A model generated the notes under the pieces. It was given only the letters and a program-made list of their open reading frames with translations, made no database searches and was not told where the DNA came from. From the NCBI RefSeq assembly GCF_029813785.1, contig NZ_JARVKY010000019.1:1-64000 (forward strand): a DNA stretch of 64,000 nt, given 5' to 3'. Both the position numbers and the translations under genes were made by a program. Shown in pieces: positions 1 through 7,704 of this stretch (within the stretch, counting starts at the first letter, position 1; each line of letters begins with the position of its first letter). This DNA is from Streptomyces sp. DH41 (GTDB lineage Bacteria; Actinomycetota; Actinomycetes; Streptomycetales; Streptomycetaceae).

Positions 1-22
1 GACGGAAGCGGAAGCTTCCGTC
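1..22. terminator. Perfect hairpin at the window edge
   Basis: Arms 1-9 (GACGGAAGC) and 14-22 (GCTTCCGTC) pair perfectly around a 4-nt loop. It lies just beyond the 3' end of the leftward gene at 73-546, so it may be that gene's terminator or belong to a gene outside the window. No T-run is visible. The function is inferred from position only. Confidence 0.45.
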
Positions 23-72
23 CCCGCCCTCTGCCATGTCTTCTTCGCCGTGCTCCTCCCGTGCCTCCCGCG

Positions 73-546
73 TCAGGAGCGTGCCGTCGCCCGGCCTTCC
101 GACGGCGTGGGCACGGCGCTCGGCGCTGCCGAGGGTGTGGATTCCCGCGCGGAATCCGGTGTGGATTCCCGCGTAGGGGGCACGGACGGCTCGGGCGTGG
201 GCGACTTCGGCGGTTCGCGCGGCGGGGCGGGGCTCGCTGAAGCCGTGGGCGTGGGGTCGGCGGGAGCGGGGGCCAGCGGAACCGTCGGGCGCGGGGGTTG
301 CGCGGGGGCCGTCCAGTCCAGCGGCAGTGCGATCAGCGCGGCGGCGGCAGCGGTCGCGGCGGCACCGGCCGCGGCGCGCAGCAGACGGCGGCGGGACGCC
401 GCCCCGCGGACCGCCTCGTAGCGGCCCGGCGGCGGGCTCAGACAGTCGCTGCCCGGGCGCAGCACGACCAGCAGCGGATCGTCGTCGTCCCGCTCGAACC
501 ACGGATCGTCCCGGTCGCCATGGCCGTCCTCAAGGCGTGTGGTCAA
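73..546 (-). CDS. Single-pass membrane protein downstream of an ECF sigma factor
   Basis: 157 aa. The first ~50 residues are acidic and hydrophilic. A basic segment SRRRLLR (51-57) is followed by an Ala/Leu-rich membrane helix at about 58-76, and the rest is a Pro/Ser/Thr-rich tail, presumably outside the membrane. I recognise no catalytic domain. The ATG lies inside the 3' end of the sigma gene (17-bp overlap), so the two are almost certainly translationally coupled. Position and topology (short cytoplasmic part, one helix, extracytoplasmic tail) are those expected of a sigma-associated regulator or anti-sigma factor. However, there is no zinc-binding HxxxCxxC motif, so that role is inference. 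Confidence 0.7.
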   Translation of the reverse strand: MTTRLEDGHGDRDDPWFERDDDDPLLVVLRPGSDCLSPPPGRYEAVRGAASRRRLLRAAAGAAATAAAAALIALPLDWTAPAQPPRPTVPLAPAPADPTPTASASPAPPREPPKSPTPEPSVPPTRESTPDSARESTPSAAPSAVPTPSEGRATARS

Positions 547-1021
547 GGCTTCTCCTCAGGTGGACGCGGAGCAGTTCGCGGGCCGCGTGGAGGTCGGCCT
601 TGACGGTTCCTTCCTTGCGTCCGGTCAGCACGGACACCTCGCGGATCGGCATGTCAGCGTAGTAGTGGAGAAGGATCGGCACGCGCAGTCGCTCCGGCAG
701 CGACTGCACGAGCAGGCGTACCGAGGGGTCCGCCTGCTCGGGGTGCGGGCGCACGGCGACCTCCGCGGTGACCCGGCGCACCGCCCGGCGCTCGCGCTCC
801 AGTTTGCGCCAGTGGTCCCGTACGAGGTTGGCCGCCGTGACGTAGAGGAAGCCGCGGGGCTCCTCCACGGACGTCCAGCGGGCCCAGAGCCGGGTGAACG
901 CCTCCGAGGCGATCTCGTGGGCCGTCTCGTCGTCGTCGACGAGCCGGCGGCACCAGCCGGCGAGGCGCGGATACAGGGCGGCGAACAGTTCGGACGCCGC
1001 CCTGTCACGGGACCGTTTCAA
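530..1021 (-). CDS. ECF-type RNA polymerase sigma factor
   Basis: 163 aa, a usual length for an ECF sigma factor with only regions 2 and 4. Region 2 spans about 10-75, with the core-binding and -10 recognition helices around EIASEAFTRLWARW and FLYVTAANLVRDHWR. Region 4 is about 105-155: LPERLRVPILLHYYADM, then the helix-turn-helix IREVSVLTGRKEGTVKADLHAAR. It would direct polymerase to a small regulon. The downstream membrane-protein gene overlaps it by 17 bp and may control it. The sortase genes lie just upstream on the same strand, 49 bp away, and could be co-transcribed. No autoregulated promoter could be assigned. Confidence 0.92.
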   Translation of the reverse strand: MKRSRDRAASELFAALYPRLAGWCRRLVDDDETAHEIASEAFTRLWARWTSVEEPRGFLYVTAANLVRDHWRKLERERRAVRRVTAEVAVRPHPEQADPSVRLLVQSLPERLRVPILLHYYADMPIREVSVLTGRKEGTVKADLHAARELLRVHLRRSLDHTP

Positions 1022-1070
1022 CGCTCTCCATGGTCGTGAGGGTATGCGGGACTCGACGGCACTCAGCCGC

Positions 1071-1691
1071 TCACTCGCTCAGCTCGGCGAAGGCGATCAC
1101 GTTGTCCCGGTACTCCTCGCCGACCCGCGGGCCGCCGCAGGTGATGAGTCGCAACTCCGGGCTGTCCACGTCCCCGTAGACGTCGTCCGTCGGGAAGTCG
1201 GCCTTCGCCACCGTCCGTACGGCGGTGACCGTGAACTCGGCCGCCGTGCCGTTCTCCAGACGCGCCTCGATCCGGTCGCCCCGGTGCAGCCGCGCGAGGT
1301 GGCGGAAGACGCCGTCGCCGTGGGTGCCGACCGTGACATGGCCGAGCAGGACCGACGGCCCGGTCTGACCCGGAGTCGGCGAGTGCCGGTACCAGCCCGC
1401 GCGGTCGTCGTCCGTGACGGGCGGTACCTCCACCGTGCCGTCCGAGGCCAGCCCCAGCCGCATCACCGGGGTGTCGACCCCGATGGCCGGGATACGCAGG
1501 CCGACCGGGACCGAACGCTCCAGAGGGCGGGGCGACTTCGCGGAGGAGTGCGCGGGTGGCGTCGTGGTCGCGGAACGTGCGGGAGTGCCCCCGTCGTCCC
1601 CTTGGGCGGTACCGCCGCCGCCGTTGCCGCAGCCCACGAGGAGTGCGGCCAGCGCGGCGGTGGCGAGGGCGCGCCCGCGGAGCGGAATCAC
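1071..1691 (-). CDS. Sortase (class F type), lipoprotein-like N-terminus
   Basis: 206 aa with GTG start. The N-terminal hydrophobic helix (8-20) ends in a lipobox-like LLVGC (Cys21), followed by a low-complexity linker (22-58) and the sortase beta-barrel (61-206). The transpeptidase triad is visible: His118 in LLGHVT, Cys185 in RLITCGG, and Arg195 in EYRDN. Sortases cleave an LPXTG-like signal in secreted proteins and link them to the wall. The GTG overlaps the stop of the upstream gene (GTGA, 1688-1691), which encodes a secreted protein with a C-terminal helix and basic tail, the likely substrate. Assignment to class F rather than E rests on the small domain and gene context and is less sure than the sortase fold itself. 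Confidence 0.88.
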   Translation of the reverse strand: MIPLRGRALATAALAALLVGCGNGGGGTAQGDDGGTPARSATTTPPAHSSAKSPRPLERSVPVGLRIPAIGVDTPVMRLGLASDGTVEVPPVTDDDRAGWYRHSPTPGQTGPSVLLGHVTVGTHGDGVFRHLARLHRGDRIEARLENGTAAEFTVTAVRTVAKADFPTDDVYGDVDSPELRLITCGGPRVGEEYRDNVIAFAELSE

Positions 1692-2059
1692 GCCCCGGTC
1701 GCCGCCCGCCGACGGCGTACGACGAAGAGGACCGCGCCGCCCGCCACGAGCACGGCACCGGCGCCCGCGCCGATGAGTCCCTCGTCGGTCCCGGAGGACC
1801 CCGGCGCCGCCACTCCGGTGTCGGCCGCGCCCTCGGGTACGACGGAGACCTGGCCGTCGGCCGGTGCGGGGGCCGGTGCCTCGGCCGGCTCGCTGGCGGA
1901 CGGCGTCGGCACCTCGCGCGGTTCGATGCCGGGACTCGGGGCGCTCGCGGCCGGAGGGGCCGAGGGGACCGGGGTGGGGTCGTCGGCGAAGGCGGGCGCG
2001 GTGCTCGCCAGTACGGCGGTGCAGGCCAGTGCCACGGCACTGAGGATGGTTCGGCGCAT
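1688..2059 (-). CDS. Secreted protein with C-terminal sorting-like signal, probable sortase substrate
   Basis: 123 aa. The start is the ATG at 2059, preceded by a GAGAGAG ribosome site; a longer frame reaches further upstream but lacks one. Signal peptide 1-25 (MRRT..., cleavage after AFA). A Pro/Ala/Ser/Glu-rich mature part follows, then a membrane helix at about 96-114 and a final RRRRAATGA tail. That layout is a cell-wall sorting signal, but no LPXTG or LAXTG is present. The closest pentapeptide is AADTG (78-82), about 15 residues before the helix. Its stop overlaps the sortase start, so the two form one translational unit. The wall-anchoring role is inferred. Confidence 0.78.
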   Translation of the reverse strand: MRRTILSAVALACTAVLASTAPAFADDPTPVPSAPPAASAPSPGIEPREVPTPSASEPAEAPAPAPADGQVSVVPEGAADTGVAAPGSSGTDEGLIGAGAGAVLVAGGAVLFVVRRRRAATGA

Positions 2060-2292
2060 CAGGGGTCGCTCTCTCTCGTCGATCGGCGCGGTGCGTGCCG
2101 CACGGGGGTGCGGAGTGGATCGGACGGAGAGACGAGGCGACGGTGAGGCAGGTTGTAAAGAGATGGCAAAGTCGGCGGTCGGCAAGATCGGAGGCTCAGA
2201 GGCCTGCGGGCTCGCGGGCTCACGGGCTCGCGGGCTCACGGGCGTGATCGAGTCGGTCCGCTACCGCTGCCGCGTCCGCTTCCGGGCACACG

Positions 2293-2328
2293 CATGAGGG
2301 CCCGCACCTTGCGGTGCGGGCCCTCATG
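2293..2328 (-). terminator. Strong terminator hairpin after the cold-shock gene
   Basis: Perfect 15-bp arms at 2293-2307 and 2314-2328 with a 6-nt loop, 16 bp beyond the stop of the leftward cold-shock gene. It separates that gene from the sortase-substrate gene. Confidence 0.85.
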
Positions 2329-2343
2329 TGTGGTTCGCGCGCG

Positions 2344-2547
2344 TTACGCGGGAACGATGTTCTCCGCCTGCGGGCCCTTCTGGCCCTGCGTGACGTCGAA
2401 GTTGACCCGCTGGCCCTCCTGGAGCTCACGGAAGCCCTGGGTGGCGATGTTCGAGTAGTGGGCGAAGACGTCGGCGCCGCCGCCGTCCTGCGCGATGAAA
2501 CCGAAGCCCTTTTCGGCGTTGAACCACTTCACGGTACCGGAAGCCAT
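2344..2547 (-). CDS. Cold-shock domain protein (CspA family)
   Basis: 67 aa, the standard single-domain length. RNP1 (KGFGFI, 13-18) and RNP2 (VFAHY, 27-31) are intact, as is WFNAEKG. It is an RNA/ssDNA chaperone that melts secondary structure in mRNA, acting in the cytoplasm. The gene stands alone: a strong hairpin follows it and a long untranslated stretch (2548-2786) precedes it, as is typical of csp genes whose leaders govern expression. The MerR-type regulator upstream is transcribed in the same direction but separated by about 240 bp. Family certain; whether it is cold-induced cannot be told. Confidence 0.95.
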   Translation of the reverse strand: MASGTVKWFNAEKGFGFIAQDGGGADVFAHYSNIATQGFRELQEGQRVNFDVTQGQKGPQAENIVPA

Positions 2548-2786
2548 GTCTTTTACTCCTAGGCAGTGCTGGAGGTCCGCACCGTGCGGACCTTCACATC
2601 GCTGCGATGATCACCTGCCCGGAAAACCGGTAACACAAATGGCAACCACAACTGCAACTAACGTCCAGCCTAGCACGAAATGCATCGGCCGCACGGGAAA
2701 GGAAACGCACGGAAAAGCATCCCCGATTTGCCGCAGGTTAGTTTTTCCGGCGTCCGGCGAATATCTGTTTCGCCGGGGTCAGGTTT
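2548..2786 (-). promoter_or_regulatory. Upstream region and probable long leader of the cold-shock gene
   Basis: 239 bp without a gene, noticeably richer in A/T than its surroundings (for example 2625-2690). It should hold the csp promoter and 5' leader reading leftward. I could not fix a -10/-35 pair or a definite leader fold. Confidence 0.35.
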
Positions 2787-3164
2787 TCAGTCGCCGCGCC
2801 GTTCTCCGTTCCCGCCGGGCGGCCGCTCGGCCTCGCGGCGGAGCTCCTCGTTCATGCGCAGCGCCGCCTCCAGGTCGTCCTCCAGGCGGACGATACGACA
2901 GGCGGCCTCGATGGGCGTTCCCTGATCGACCAGCTCACGGGCGCGCGCGGCGCGGCGCAGTTGCTGGCGCGAGTAGCGGCGGTGCCCGCCTTCCGAACGC
3001 GTCGGGCTGATGAGCCTCGACTCACCGAGGGCGCGGAGGAAACCGGGCGTGGCACCGATCAGCTCGGCCGCCCTGCCCATGGTGTACGCCGGGTACTGGT
3101 CGTCGTCGAGCCGGTCGGCGGCCTGCGGCCGACCTTCGGCGTTCAGCCTGCTCTCCGGGGGCAT
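2787..3164 (-). CDS. MerR-family transcriptional regulator (DNA-binding domain only)
   Basis: 125 aa from the ATG at 3164, chosen because AGGAAGG lies 5 nt upstream; an in-frame start 10 codons earlier lacks a ribosome site. A MerR winged helix-turn-helix occupies about 27-95: YTMGRAAELIGATPGFLRALGE, then the wing with GGHRRYS. The remainder is a charged helix (LEDDLEAALRMNEELRREAE) suited to dimerisation. There is no effector-binding domain and no cysteine pattern for metal or redox sensing. It lies upstream of, and in the same orientation as, the cold-shock gene. Target unknown. Confidence 0.88.
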   Translation of the reverse strand: MPPESRLNAEGRPQAADRLDDDQYPAYTMGRAAELIGATPGFLRALGESRLISPTRSEGGHRRYSRQQLRRAARARELVDQGTPIEAACRIVRLEDDLEAALRMNEELRREAERPPGGNGERRGD

Positions 3165-3407
3165 GCATACCTTCCTGCGGACCGCTGGGGACACGGCCCG
3201 CCGCAGGGAATCCGGTTCCCCCGCACCTGAACTCTAGTCGCGCCCGTCGGATACCTGCCGCGGCGAACGTATATCCGCAGGGTTCCACCGGTCGTGCCGG
3301 GGCAGCCGACGGGTTGGTGTCGGCGTGTACCGGCGGTGCGGCCGGGCTCGGGTCCGGGGAGGATCGGACCATCGGACCACCGCTGGTGGCGTGACTGGAG
3401 GGGTGAC

Positions 3408-5144
3408 GTGGCGAACGGTGTGGGGCCCGGTGCGCAAGAGGCGGGACGGCGGTGGGCCGCGGAACCGGACTTCTGGCCACGGGTCGCCGAGCAGCTCGGT
3501 ACCGCCCTGGCCGTGATGGACACGGCCGGGCGGATCGTCGCGGTCAACCGGGCCGCCGAGCTGCTGCTGGACCGTCCGGCGGTGACGATGCGCGGTGCGG
3601 ACTTCCATGACCTGCTCCACCGGGGCCCGGGCGGCGGCCGGATCCCGCGCGACCAGTGCCCGCTGCTCCAGGCGCTGAACCGGGGCACCGCCGCACGCGG
3701 CGAGGAAGACTGCTATCTGCGGGGCGACGGCGGTCTGGCCGCGGTGTCCTGGTCCGCGTCCCCGCTGACGGACGACGGGTCCCCGAGAGGCGTCGCCGTA
3801 CTGTTCACCGACGCCGACACCGGCCCTGCGGCCGACCGCGGGGCGCGCCGGGAGCGCGCCGCCTACACGAGTGCCCTGGAGGACCTCACCGAGCGGCTGA
3901 CCCTGGTCTCGGAGATCACGGACGTACTGGGGCAGACGCTGGAGACCGACGAGGCCCTGGCCCGGCTGGGCCGCCTCCTGGTGCCCCGTCTGGCGGACTG
4001 GGCGGCGGTGGACCTCCTGATCGACTCCGAGCAGGTCCACCGGGTGGCGGTGACCGGGCCCGCGGGCCGGGACGTGGTGCGGGAGGACTGGCTCGGCCGG
4101 CTCCCGGCGACCGGGACGGCGGGCCTGTCGCCGCTGGAGCGGGTGTTGAAGGGGGGCGAGCCCGTACTGCGGGGACAGGCGGGGACGGCCACCGGGCCGG
4201 AGTCCCCGCTTGCCGCCGGGCACAGCGACTTCCTGCGGTCCGTGGGCGCGACGTCCGTCCTCACGGTGCCGCTGGGCCCTCAGCGGCAGGTCACCGGCGC
4301 CCTGACCCTGGTGCGCACCAACCCGGCGCATCCCTTCGACGCGGGCGACCTGGAGGTGGTGGGCGACATCGGCCGCCGGGTCGGACTGGTCATCGACAAC
4401 GCGCGCCGGTTCGGGCGCCAGCGCGCCGTCGCCGAGGCCATGCAGCGCAACCTGCTCGCCCCGCTGCCCCAGCCCGGCAGTATGCGGCTGGCCGCCCGCT
4501 ACCAGCCCGCCCCGGCAGGCTCGCAGGTGGGCGGTGACTGGTACGACGCCTTCGAGCTGAAGGACGGCGCGCTCGCACTGGTCATCGGCGACGTGGTCGG
4601 CCACGACCTGACGGCCGCCGCGGGCATGGCCCAGCTGCACGGCATCCTGCGCTCACTGGCCTGGGACCACACCGAGCCGCCCGGCGTCATCGTCGACCGC
4701 CTCGACGATGCGCTCCCGGCCATCACGACCGTCTCCATGGCCACCCTCGTCCTCGCCCGGGTGGAAGGCCCGCGCACCGGCCCGTGGGTCCTGCGCTGGA
4801 CCAGTGCCGGGCACCCACCGCCCCTCCTGCTGACCCCGGAGGGAGACGCGCGTTACCTGGAGGAGGGCCAGGGGCTGCTGCTCGGCGCCCGCCTGGGCAC
4901 CGACGGCCACCGGCCGGACCCCGCGGTGCCGCTGCCACCGGGGTCCACGCTGCTGCTCTACACCGACGGGCTGGTCGAGGTACCGGGCAGCGACCTGGAC
5001 ACCGGTCTCGGCCGGCTGCGCCGCAACGCCCTCGCGCTCGCCCACGAGCCACTGGAAACGCTGTGCGACGAGGTGCTGGCCCGGATGCCGCCCGGCAGCA
5101 CCGACGACATCGCCCTCCTCGCCCTGCGACTTCCGGCGCCGTGA
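3408..5144 (+). CDS. PAS-GAF-PP2C (SpoIIE family) phosphatase, sensory regulator
   Basis: 578 aa from the GTG at 3408, preceded by GGAGGGG. Domains in order: a PAS sensor (~20-135, with GTALAVMDTAGRIVAVNRAA), a GAF domain (~165-340), and a C-terminal PP2C/SpoIIE Ser/Thr phosphatase (~370-575). Metal-binding signatures are GGDWYD, GDVVGHD, YTDGLVE and TDDIALLAL. Such proteins dephosphorylate anti-sigma-factor antagonists in partner-switching circuits, releasing a sigma factor in response to a small ligand or redox signal. No anti-sigma or antagonist gene is adjacent, so the partner lies elsewhere. Cytoplasmic, no membrane segment. Divergent from the MerR gene. Confidence 0.9.
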   Translation: MANGVGPGAQEAGRRWAAEPDFWPRVAEQLGTALAVMDTAGRIVAVNRAAELLLDRPAVTMRGADFHDLLHRGPGGGRIPRDQCPLLQALNRGTAARGEEDCYLRGDGGLAAVSWSASPLTDDGSPRGVAVLFTDADTGPAADRGARRERAAYTSALEDLTERLTLVSEITDVLGQTLETDEALARLGRLLVPRLADWAAVDLLIDSEQVHRVAVTGPAGRDVVREDWLGRLPATGTAGLSPLERVLKGGEPVLRGQAGTATGPESPLAAGHSDFLRSVGATSVLTVPLGPQRQVTGALTLVRTNPAHPFDAGDLEVVGDIGRRVGLVIDNARRFGRQRAVAEAMQRNLLAPLPQPGSMRLAARYQPAPAGSQVGGDWYDAFELKDGALALVIGDVVGHDLTAAAGMAQLHGILRSLAWDHTEPPGVIVDRLDDALPAITTVSMATLVLARVEGPRTGPWVLRWTSAGHPPPLLLTPEGDARYLEEGQGLLLGARLGTDGHRPDPAVPLPPGSTLLLYTDGLVEVPGSDLDTGLGRLRRNALALAHEPLETLCDEVLARMPPGSTDDIALLALRLPAP

Positions 5145-5229
5145 CGCGGGGCCGGCCAGTGGGCCGCCCGTGGGCGGCGGGCCCGGCCGTATGCCGCACT
5201 GCGCCCCACGCGGGGTACGGGACCGGAAA

Positions 5230-5245
5230 GTACAGCCTGCTGTAC
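5230..5245. promoter_or_regulatory. Inverted repeat GTACAG-N4-CTGTAC, candidate operator
   Basis: Perfect 6-bp arms, extendable to 8 bp with one mismatch (AAGTACAG / CTGTACCT), lie 93 bp upstream of the small membrane-protein gene at 5338. No T-run follows, so an operator is more likely than a terminator of the preceding phosphatase gene. Inference only. Confidence 0.4.
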
Positions 5246-5337
5246 CTCGGACCGGGCGGCCCACGGGATCGGCCGGAGGGGCCCGGGTTCCATAGCCTCG
5301 GTGGCGGATCGAGAGCGAAGTCCCGGAGGAGGCCGCC

Positions 5338-5583
5338 ATGACGTACCAGGACCCCTGCCGCCTGAGCACAACCCCGCCCCACACCCCCGCCGAGGGCCCG
5401 GACGCGGTCTCCAGCGGGGACGTCCTGCGTACGCTGCTGTGGGCCGTCGTCGTGGTCAGCGTGGTCGTCAACACGGTCGCCTCCGTCGCCGGTGCCGGCA
5501 CCCTGGTGCACCTGGCGTGCGGCGTGGTGACCGTGCTGGCCGCCGGCGCCCTCGCCCTGCGTGGTCTGGGGCGCCGTCGATGA
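5338..5583 (+). CDS. Small membrane protein, unknown function
   Basis: 81 aa. The ATG is preceded by GGAGGAGG 5 nt upstream. Two hydrophobic segments are visible: about 29-47 (LLWAVVVVSVVVNTVASVAG) and about 54-75, ending in the basic tail RGLGRRR. Residues 1-28 are polar and likely cytoplasmic. No family recognised. It sits in the same direction as the phosphatase gene but about 190 bp after it, with its own candidate operator, so separate transcription is likely. Confidence 0.75.
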   Translation: MTYQDPCRLSTTPPHTPAEGPDAVSSGDVLRTLLWAVVVVSVVVNTVASVAGAGTLVHLACGVVTVLAAGALALRGLGRRR

Positions 5584-5651
5584 GCACCGCGGTCACGGTC
5601 GTGCCGATGTCCTGCCCCGGACTCCGGGGCGCCGGGGTCGGCCTCCCGCCG

Positions 5652-6032
5652 TCAGGGCCAGACGGTGGCACCCGCCCGGAAGACCTCGGGTTCGCTCTCC
5701 ACCGGTAGTACGCACACCAGATGTCCCCCGGGCACTCGAAGCACGTGGCACTCCTGCCACCGTGCGATCCGCTCCGCGCCCAGAGCCGTCAACCGCGCGG
5801 TCTCCGCCTCGACGTCGTCGGTCTCGATGTCCAGATGGATACGAGGGGCGTCGTCGACCGCTTGGACAGCGGTGACCAGTCCCGGCAGGGCCTGATGGAG
5901 GGTGGTGAACTGCGGCTGCGGCGCGAACGGTTCGGCGTCGACGCCGAGGGCCGCCGACCAGAAGTCCGTCGCCCGGGCGGCCTCGGCCTCGGGAGCGTCG
6001 ATGATGACGGCGTACGCACGGCTCCTGTGCAT
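5652..6032 (-). CDS. VOC (glyoxalase/bleomycin-resistance fold) family protein
   Basis: 126 aa from the ATG at 6032, which follows GGAAGGGA; the frame runs further upstream without a ribosome site. One vicinal-oxygen-chelate module with two beta-alpha-beta-beta-beta repeats: AYAVIIDAPEAEAARATDFWSAAL and HLDIETDDVEAETARLTALGAERI, then the strand with HVLRVPGGHLVCVLP. His residues are present in the second half (HLDIE), while the usual C-terminal Glu is not certain. Such single-domain proteins are often annotated as glyoxalase-like with unknown substrate. Transcribed with the next gene upstream (6086-6595), 53 bp apart. Confidence 0.85.
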   Translation of the reverse strand: MHRSRAYAVIIDAPEAEAARATDFWSAALGVDAEPFAPQPQFTTLHQALPGLVTAVQAVDDAPRIHLDIETDDVEAETARLTALGAERIARWQECHVLRVPGGHLVCVLPVESEPEVFRAGATVWP

Positions 6033-6085
6033 GTACCGGTCCCTTCCGTCGGGGGTGCGGCTTCTTCGGGTGAGACCGCGACGGG

Positions 6086-6595
6086 TCAGGCGGGGGCCGT
6101 CGTCCACCGCCGCAGCAGGGCCAGTCGCTCGTCCCTGGTCGGGGCGGCGTCCCCGGGCTCGTCCCGGCGCCAGATGAGGAGGTCCTCGACGGGGGTGGAG
6201 CCGTCGACGAGGCGGGTGAGGAGGGTGCGGGAGAGGTCGTACTCGTCCGGGGTGTGGATGCCGCCGGGGACGGCGGCCAGGGCGTCGGCCTCGACCGTGC
6301 CGTCGGCCCCGGTCTCCACCCGCACCGTGAAGGCGGGCGGCTGTTCGCCGTCACCGGTGACCAGGACGACCAGCGAGTCGAACGCCATCGAGGCCAGCCG
6401 TCGCGCCGTGGAGCGCACGGCCACGTCCCGTACGTCGATGCCGCGGACCTCGTCCCAGCCCCAGGACCGGCCCTGGCCGAGCCCGAGGATCTCCACCCGG
6501 TCCTTGGCCAGCCGTACCCCGGACGCCGTACCTGTGGGCGCGGCGCCCACGTACACGTGGTCCTCGGTGATCCAGAACAGGCCGACCATGGCCAT
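6086..6595 (-). CDS. Conserved hypothetical protein
   Basis: 169 aa. The start at 6595 has GGAGG five bases upstream. No signal peptide or membrane helix. The N-terminal part alternates beta-strands (GLFWITEDHVYVGAAP..., RVEILGLGQGRSWGWDEVRGIDVRDVAV), resembling a small beta-barrel. The C-terminal part is helical and ends in DERLALLRRWTTAPA. No catalytic motif recognised. It may be co-transcribed with the VOC-family gene downstream. Confidence 0.7.
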   Translation of the reverse strand: MAMVGLFWITEDHVYVGAAPTGTASGVRLAKDRVEILGLGQGRSWGWDEVRGIDVRDVAVRSTARRLASMAFDSLVVLVTGDGEQPPAFTVRVETGADGTVEADALAAVPGGIHTPDEYDLSRTLLTRLVDGSTPVEDLLIWRRDEPGDAAPTRDERLALLRRWTTAPA

Positions 6596-6681
6596 GAGCG
6601 CCTCCCGCAGCGGTGCCGGCCCCGGTGTCGGTGCCGGTGTCGCTGTGGGAGACGCCCATGGTCATGCGGTAGTTCCCCGGG

Positions 6682-7704
6682 TCACGCCACCGGTGTCGTC
6701 GGGCCCACCAGTTCCGTCAGGACGTCCTCCATCGTCACGAAGCCCAGGACCGAGCCGGTCTCGCCGGTGACGGCGGCCAGGTGGCTGTCCTCGGTGCGCA
6801 GGGCGGTGAGGGTGTCGTCGAGCGGGGTGTCGATGCGGACCCGCGTGACCCGGTGCAGGGCCGCGCGCGGGAAGGGGCGGTCACGGTCGGTCAGGCCCAG
6901 GGTGTCCTTGATGTGCAGGTAGCCGAGGACGGTGCCGCCGGGGCCGGTGACCGGGAAGCGGGAGTAGCCCGCCTCGGCGGCCATGCGCTCCAGCTCCGCC
7001 GGGGTGACCGTGTGGCCGACCGTGCGCATCTTCTGGGCCGGGACCAGGATCTCGCCGACCGGGCGGGTGCCCAGCTCCAGCGCGTCGCGCAGCCGCTCGC
7101 CGTCGGCCGGGGTGAGCAGTCCGGCCTCGCTGGCGTCGACCACCATGCGGGCCAGCTGGTCGTCGGTGAAGACGGCGTCGACCTCGTCCTTCGGCTCCAC
7201 CCGCAGCAGCTTGAGGAGCGTGTTGGCGAAGGCGTTGATGCCGAAGACGAACGGCTTCAGCGCCCGGGTGAGGGCGACCAGCGGCGGGCCGAGGACCAGC
7301 GCGGTGGTCGCCGGGGCGGCCAGCGCGATGTTCTTCGGGATCATCTCGCCGATCAGCATGTGCAGATAGGTGGCGAGGGCCAGGGCGATCGCGAAGGCGA
7401 TCGGGTGGACCAGCGCGTGCGGCATGTGGACCGCCTCGAACACCGGCTCCATCAGGTGCGCGATGGCCGGTTCGGCGACCGCGCCGAGGACGAGGGAGGA
7501 GACGGTGATGCCGAGCTGGGCCGTGGCCATCATCGCGGAGATGTGTTCCAGGCCCCACAGGGTCATCCGGGCGCGCTTGTCGCCCGTCTTCGCGCGCGGC
7601 TCGATCTGGCTGCGGCGCACCGAGATCATGGCGAACTCGGCGCCGACGAAGAACGCGTTGGTCAACAGCGTCAGGGCGCCGATGAGGAGCTGTACGGCGA
7701 TCAT
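6682..7704 (-). CDS. CNNM/CorC-family (DUF21 + CBS) membrane transporter, second gene of pair
   Basis: 340 aa. An N-terminal DUF21/CNNM membrane domain (about 1-180) with hydrophobic segments around LLIGALTLLTNAFFVGAEFAMI, LGITVSSLVLGAVAEPAIAH and ALATYLHMLIGEMIPKNIALA is followed by a pair of CBS domains (~200-335). The conserved GEMIPKN motif of the family is present. These proteins are linked to Mg2+/Co2+ efflux, with the CBS pair sensing nucleotide or metal. Unlike its upstream partner it lacks the C-terminal CorC_HlyC domain. Its start overlaps the stop of that gene (7701-7704), implying one operon and possibly a hetero-oligomer. The exact ion is unknown. Confidence 0.9.
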   Translation of the reverse strand: MIAVQLLIGALTLLTNAFFVGAEFAMISVRRSQIEPRAKTGDKRARMTLWGLEHISAMMATAQLGITVSSLVLGAVAEPAIAHLMEPVFEAVHMPHALVHPIAFAIALALATYLHMLIGEMIPKNIALAAPATTALVLGPPLVALTRALKPFVFGINAFANTLLKLLRVEPKDEVDAVFTDDQLARMVVDASEAGLLTPADGERLRDALELGTRPVGEILVPAQKMRTVGHTVTPAELERMAAEAGYSRFPVTGPGGTVLGYLHIKDTLGLTDRDRPFPRAALHRVTRVRIDTPLDDTLTALRTEDSHLAAVTGETGSVLGFVTMEDVLTELVGPTTPVA

